A stretch of DNA of 64,000 nucleotides from JACCYU01 sp050740315 (GTDB taxonomy: Bacteria; Pseudomonadota; Gammaproteobacteria; JACCYU01). Below are positions 61,011-64,000 of this stretch, piece after piece. The notes below the pieces were generated by a model that saw nothing but the letters and a program-made list of their open reading frames with translations, was not told where the DNA came from and made no database searches. The stretch covers positions 1 to 64,000 of the forward strand of contig JBOIDC010000005.1 of the NCBI GenBank assembly GCA_050740315.1, given 5' to 3'. The position numbers were made by a program, and so were the translations under genes. The first letter of the stretch is position 1. Each line of letters begins with the position of its first letter.

Positions 61011-61702
61011 GTCAGCAGCTCGCGCTGAACATCCGCCTGCACGAAGGCGCGACCTTCGCCGCCTATCATGCCGGCGCCAACCAGACCGCCTTGCATGCGG
61101 TTGCGGCGCTCGGCGACGTGCGCGACGAGCCCCGGCAAGTGTATCTCTGGGGCGCGCCGGCGACCGGCAAGAGTCACCTGCTGCAAGCGCTGTGTCACCG
61201 CACCAGCCAGCTTCGCCGCCGCAGCGTATACCTGCCGCTCGCGCAATTCCGGTCCGAGGATGTCGGCGTGCTGGAGGACCTGTTCGATATCAACGCCGTG
61301 TGCATCGACGATCTCGATGTCATCGCCGGCCGGCCGCACTGGGAGCGCGCGCTGTTCAACGCGATCAATACCGTGCGCGACGCGGGCCATTGCCTGCTGC
61401 TGGCCTCCGGCGGCAATCCGTCGAGCATGGCGTTCGGTTTGCCGGACCTGCGTTCACGGCTGTTGTGGGGGCCGGTGTTTCATCTCAAGCCGCTCGATGA
61501 CCTGGCCAAGCTGACCGCGCTCAAGGCGCGCGCCAGGGAGTGCGGGCTGGAGCTAAAAAGTGAGGCCGCACGCTTTTTGCTGAACAACTGCCGGCGGGAT
61601 CTCCCATCGCTGTTTGCCGCGCTGACGCGGCTGGACAGGGCGTCGCTGGCCGCGCAGCGGCGCGTGACCGTGCCCTTCATCAAGTCTGTGCTGGGTTTGT
61701 GA
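61007..61702 (+). CDS. hda: DnaA regulatory inactivator Hda
   Basis: Hda binds the beta clamp and stimulates DnaA-ATP hydrolysis to prevent re-initiation. The 231-residue AAA+ protein has an N-terminal clamp-binding QLALNIRLH motif at residues 3-11, Walker A GAPATGKSHLLQAL near residue 48, sensor and box VII regions LPDLRSRLLWG, and the C-terminal RRDLPSLFAALTRLD. It starts at a GTG overlapping the permease stop. Confidence 0.94.
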   Translation: MSQQLALNIRLHEGATFAAYHAGANQTALHAVAALGDVRDEPRQVYLWGAPATGKSHLLQALCHRTSQLRRRSVYLPLAQFRSEDVGVLEDLFDINAVCIDDLDVIAGRPHWERALFNAINTVRDAGHCLLLASGGNPSSMAFGLPDLRSRLLWGPVFHLKPLDDLAKLTALKARARECGLELKSEAARFLLNNCRRDLPSLFAALTRLDRASLAAQRRVTVPFIKSVLGL

Positions 61703-61766
61703 TCCGTGCTTCGCCGCGTGGAGACGCACCGAAGGTTGGGTCAGGCAAGCTTGGAGCGCGGCGTAG

Positions 61767-61792
61767 GGTGGATAAAGCGAAGCGTATCCACC
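61767..61792. repeat. REP-like palindrome (GGTGGATA / TATCCACC)
   Basis: A perfect 8-bp inverted repeat surrounds a 10-base loop in the gap between convergent hda and wrbA. Flanking sequence (GCGTAG before it) is like the dispersed GTAGGGTGGATAAG family I recall from many gammaproteobacterial genomes. It may also act as a transcription end for both genes. Confidence 0.55.
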
Positions 61793-61835
61793 TGCTTGCT
61801 TGACCCAATCGCACTGCGCTCGCTTCTTGTGCGAG

Positions 61836-62441
61836 TCAATCCTCGCGCGGTGACCGCAGCGCTTTCGCCACGCGGGCGATGCGTCGGCCCAGCGCCGCGC
61901 ACAAGTCTTTCTCTTCGGCGCTCAGCGGCGTTCGATCGTCAATACCCGCAGTGTGGCTGGGCCCGTAAGGCGTACCGCCGCCGCGCGTGCTGAATAGCGC
62001 GGCCTCGGTGTAAGGCAGGCCCACGATCAGCATGCCGTGATGCATCAGCGGCAGCATCATCGACAGCAAGGTACTCTCCTGCCCGCCGTGCGGGCTGGCC
62101 GTGGAGGTGAACACGCCGGCCGGTTTGTCCACCAGCGCGCCGGACAGCCAGTGCGCGCTGGTCTGATCCAGAAAATACTTGAGCGGCGCGGCCATATTGC
62201 CAAACCGGGTCGGCGAGCCCAGCGCCAGCCCGGAACACTGGCTTAGATCGTCCAGCGTGGCATAAGGTGGTCCCGCCGGCGGGATATCATCGGCGACCGC
62301 CTCCGGGGTTGCGGAGACCGCGGGCACGGTGCGCAGGCGCGCCCGCATGCCGGCTATCGCCTCCACGCCGCGGGCTACCCGGCGCGCCATCTCCGCGGTG
62401 GCGCCGTGCCGGCTGTAATACAGCACCAGCACGTCGTTCAT
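61836..62441 (-). CDS. wrbA: NAD(P)H:quinone oxidoreductase, WrbA flavodoxin family
   Basis: The 201-residue flavoprotein has the FMN-phosphate loop LVLYYSRHGATAEMARRV at the start, GLALGSPTRFGNMAAPLKYFLDQT near residue 77, and VFTSTASPHGGQESTLLSM near residue 110, all WrbA blocks. It reduces quinones with two electrons. The ATG beginning MNDVLVLYY fits the family; the frame open 31 codons earlier has no similarity. It is convergent with hda, an arrangement common in relatives. Confidence 0.93.
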   Translation of the reverse strand: MNDVLVLYYSRHGATAEMARRVARGVEAIAGMRARLRTVPAVSATPEAVADDIPPAGPPYATLDDLSQCSGLALGSPTRFGNMAAPLKYFLDQTSAHWLSGALVDKPAGVFTSTASPHGGQESTLLSMMLPLMHHGMLIVGLPYTEAALFSTRGGGTPYGPSHTAGIDDRTPLSAEEKDLCAALGRRIARVAKALRSPRED

Positions 62442-62586
62442 CGCGACGCGCGGCGCGGAAAGCTTGGTGCTATCGGAATAATCATAGATAATGACTTGAA
62501 CAATATTGCGTAAGCTACGGCGGCAAGAGTTCATCCGCCGCGCATAGAAAACTTGGGTGTACGTTCAAGCCAGCGAGTCCTTCCCG

Positions 62587-62949
62587 ATGATCACGAACGC
62601 AGCTTCGGAATATAACGCATCGGCGCCTCATACACATGCGGGGCAGTTTATCGGCCGCACCGCCCGCGCGGCGCTGATGTTCGCGGCGACGCTGATGGCG
62701 GCCTGCGCGACCGCGCCGCCCGTGCAGGAGATGAGCGACGCGCGCCAGGCCATGCAGGCGGCCAGGGCCGCCAATGCCGCCGAAAAGGCGCCAAGCGACT
62801 ACATCAAGGCGCGGGCCCATATTCTGCACGCCGAGACGGCGCTGGAAAATGGCAACTACCGGGACGCGCGCGAACATGCCGCCTGGGCCAAGACACACGC
62901 GCTGGAGGCGCGTCAGCGGGCGCTGGCGCAAACCGCAGGCGATAACTAG
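62587..62949 (+). CDS. DUF4398-like small lipoprotein
   Basis: The 120-residue protein has a hydrophobic stretch ending LMAAC, a lipobox, so it is probably an outer-membrane or periplasmic lipoprotein. The mature part is helical and Ala-rich (SDARQAMQAARAANAAEKAP, then ALENGNYRDAREHAAWAKTHA), a pattern like the DUF4398 family that is found near OmpA-type proteins. Start is taken at the ATG 62587; a GTG at 62557 would add ten residues. Function unknown. Confidence 0.7.
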   Translation: MITNAASEYNASAPHTHAGQFIGRTARAALMFAATLMAACATAPPVQEMSDARQAMQAARAANAAEKAPSDYIKARAHILHAETALENGNYRDAREHAAWAKTHALEARQRALAQTAGDN

Positions 62950-63000
62950 CCTCATTACCGCGAAGTTTCGCGCGACCCCAGCATCACGTTGACGTTTGAA

Positions 63001-63297
63001 ATGACCTCCGAGGCGGAGCAGAATCTGCGTTTTTTTGTGAGCGGCAGGGTGCAAGGTGTGTTTTTCCGCGCCGCCACGCAGGAGTACGCTCAGCAGCTGG
63101 GCATCACCGGCTACGTGCGCAATCTCAAGGACGGCCGGGTGGAGGTTTACGCGCGCGGGGAGCGTGCCCAGCTCGATGCGCTGGGGGCCTGGCTGTGGCG
63201 CGGTCCGCCCAATGCAAAGGTAAGCGCCGTGGACACCGTACCCGCTGAACCACCGCCCGCCGAGCGCTTGACGCCCGAACGTTTCGATATCCGTTAG
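63001..63297 (+). CDS. acyP: Acylphosphatase
   Basis: The 98-residue enzyme hydrolyses acyl phosphates. It has FFVSGRVQGVFFRAATQEYA, where the GRVQGVxFR motif carries the catalytic Arg, and GITGYVRNLKDGRVEV with the catalytic Asn in YVRN. It ends with the usual FDIR-like strand. The ATG at 63001 is preferred to an in-frame TTG at 62989. Confidence 0.95.
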   Translation: MTSEAEQNLRFFVSGRVQGVFFRAATQEYAQQLGITGYVRNLKDGRVEVYARGERAQLDALGAWLWRGPPNAKVSAVDTVPAEPPPAERLTPERFDIR

Positions 63298-63393
63298 CCG
63301 GTCGCTGGAGCAATATTTTCAGCGTCGCATTGTAAAAACTACCGCGCTCGCGTTCGCGCGTCGTTTACCGGGGGGTTCTTACGCCTTTTCGCG

Positions 63394-63399
63394 TATTAT
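63394..63399 (+). promoter_or_regulatory. Possible -10 box of the small lipoprotein gene
   Basis: TATTAT lies 53 bases before the ATG at 63453 in a stretch that is otherwise GC-rich. No convincing -35 is visible. Confidence 0.25.
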
Positions 63400-63452
63400 C
63401 CAATGCGGTACGGATATTGCACACGACTAGTTCAAGATTCTGGAGCACGAGG

Positions 63453-63611
63453 ATGATCGGCATGCGAAACATCATATTCCCCGCGACCCTGGCCGTGCTG
63501 GTTGGCCTGGGTACCGTCGGTTGCGAGCAAGACGCCATGGAAGAGGCTGGCGAGGACATGGATGAGGCCGCCGAAGAAGCCGGCGACCGTGCGGAGGAGG
63601 CCGCCGACTGA
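63453..63611 (+). CDS. Small acidic lipoprotein, 52 residues
   Basis: This tiny protein has a basic start (MIGMRN), a hydrophobic segment and a lipobox-like GTVGC at residue 23. It is followed by a very acidic, Glu/Asp/Ala-rich tail (EEAGEDMDEAAEEAG and on). A CACGAGG ribosome-binding site precedes the ATG. A strong terminator lies 80 bases after the stop, which supports it being a real, monocistronic gene. It resembles entericidin-type or other stress lipoproteins only in layout; no family can be named. Confidence 0.65.
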   Translation: MIGMRNIIFPATLAVLVGLGTVGCEQDAMEEAGEDMDEAAEEAGDRAEEAAD

Positions 63612-63692
63612 CCGCGAGAGCATACGGCGAGCGCGGCGCGTGACGTCTACGATGACGGTCGATCCCCCCCTCCCCCTCAAGACCGTCATGTT

Positions 63693-63727
63693 GGGCCGGT
63701 TGGTAACACAACCGGCCCGTTTTTTTT
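63693..63727 (+). terminator. Rho-independent terminator
   Basis: A perfect 10-bp stem (GGGCCGGTTG and CAACCGGCCC) with a six-base loop is followed by G and eight T residues. It ends the transcript of the small acidic lipoprotein gene. Confidence 0.92.
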
Positions 63728-63845
63728 GCGGCTCGTCGCGCGCGTCCAATTTCGTAATCACAACGTAGCTGCGGGATGCTTGCTCAAAGATCAAAAAAAC
63801 AGTCCCGGACCCCAGTATTCGAGCGGGGCGTCGAAGAACTGGCCG

Positions 63846-64000
63846 TTAGGACAGACCGTCGAAGCGCTGCAGCATCAGCCGTAATTCGCGTCCGTCACGG
63901 CGCCACGCCACTCCGAGCAGGTACGATTGATTCGCTTCCCAGTCCTGTTCGTCGATGCGTCTGAGCATGAGTTTCGAATCCGTTTGCGGCGAATGTTTTC
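63846..64000 (-). CDS. C-terminal fragment of an unidentified protein (cut by window edge)
   Basis: On the minus strand a frame is open from the window edge to a TAA at 63848-63846. It reads about 50 residues, including LMLRRIDEQDWEANQ, LLGVAWRRDGRELRL and LMLQRFDGLS at its end. The composition and amphipathic pattern look like real coding sequence, and it is convergent on the terminator region. Too little is present to name a family. Confidence 0.5.
   Translation of the reverse strand, partial: KHSPQTDSKLMLRRIDEQDWEANQSYLLGVAWRRDGRELRLMLQRFDGLS

Noticed and set aside
1..64000. Search for tRNA, rRNA, CRISPR arrays and IS elements
   Set aside because: Intergenic gaps are all under about 240 bases and show no cloverleaf, no regularly spaced repeats and no transposase. 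I could not run a covariance-model search, so a divergent small RNA could be missed.

Overview
The window is 64 kb of a GC-rich (roughly 60-65% G+C by eye) bacterial chromosome, almost certainly from a gammaproteobacterium. The evidence is gene order rather than any marker RNA: uvrA divergent from an MFS gene and ssb; miaB-phoH-ybeY-lnt; ybeL divergent from leuS-lptE; holA-proA-nadD-rsfS-rlmH-maf-rng-yhdP-nitrilase-tldD-pmbA; purM-purN-DUF3108; and DUF2066-CDP-alcohol transferase-AI-2E permease-hda. A Chromatiales or Acidiferrobacterales-like lineage is my inference. I found no rRNA, tRNA, CRISPR array or insertion sequence.

Layout. (1) 1-2.7 kb: 5' end of uvrA, an MFS transporter with a YajR-like tail, and ssb. 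(2) 2.8-26 kb: a long surface-polysaccharide locus, all on the + strand. It opens with a tightly overlapped dTDP-rhamnose operon (rmlA-rmlC-rmlD-rmlB) that runs directly into a Wzm/Wzt-type ABC exporter. A modification block follows, with six sulfotransferase domains in six proteins (one fused to two GT2 domains), two methyltransferases, one polysaccharide pyruvyl transferase and three further GT2 enzymes. The locus closes with a WbpV/WbpL/WbpM-like module (sugar epimerase, polyprenyl-phosphate sugar-1-phosphate transferase, UDP-sugar 4,6-dehydratase) and galE. (3) 26-32 kb: miaB, phoH, ybeY, lnt, then a bifunctional GDP-mannose pyrophosphorylase/phosphomannose isomerase. (4) 32-34.2 kb: two poorly known exported proteins of lower GC, one with an apparent frameshift in its signal peptide. 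(5) 34.3-54.4 kb: housekeeping genes for translation, cell envelope, NAD and proline synthesis, and TldD/PmbA. (6) 54.4-64 kb: an exported hydrolase, the purMN group, the hda group, wrbA, small lipoproteins and acylphosphatase.

How the locus probably works. WbpM-, WbpV- and WbpL-like enzymes make an acetamido-sugar and prime undecaprenyl phosphate. GT2 enzymes extend the chain with rhamnose (RmlABCD) and probably Gal or Man (GalE, ManC). Sulfotransferases and the pyruvyl transferase add strong negative charge. Wzm/Wzt exports the chain, and no Wzy polymerase or Wzx flippase was recognised. The most notable prediction is therefore an O-antigen or capsule that is heavily sulfated, perhaps also pyruvylated, and exported by an ABC transporter. 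The modification block has patches of lower GC and looks horizontally acquired. This rests on motif recognition alone; no searches were run.
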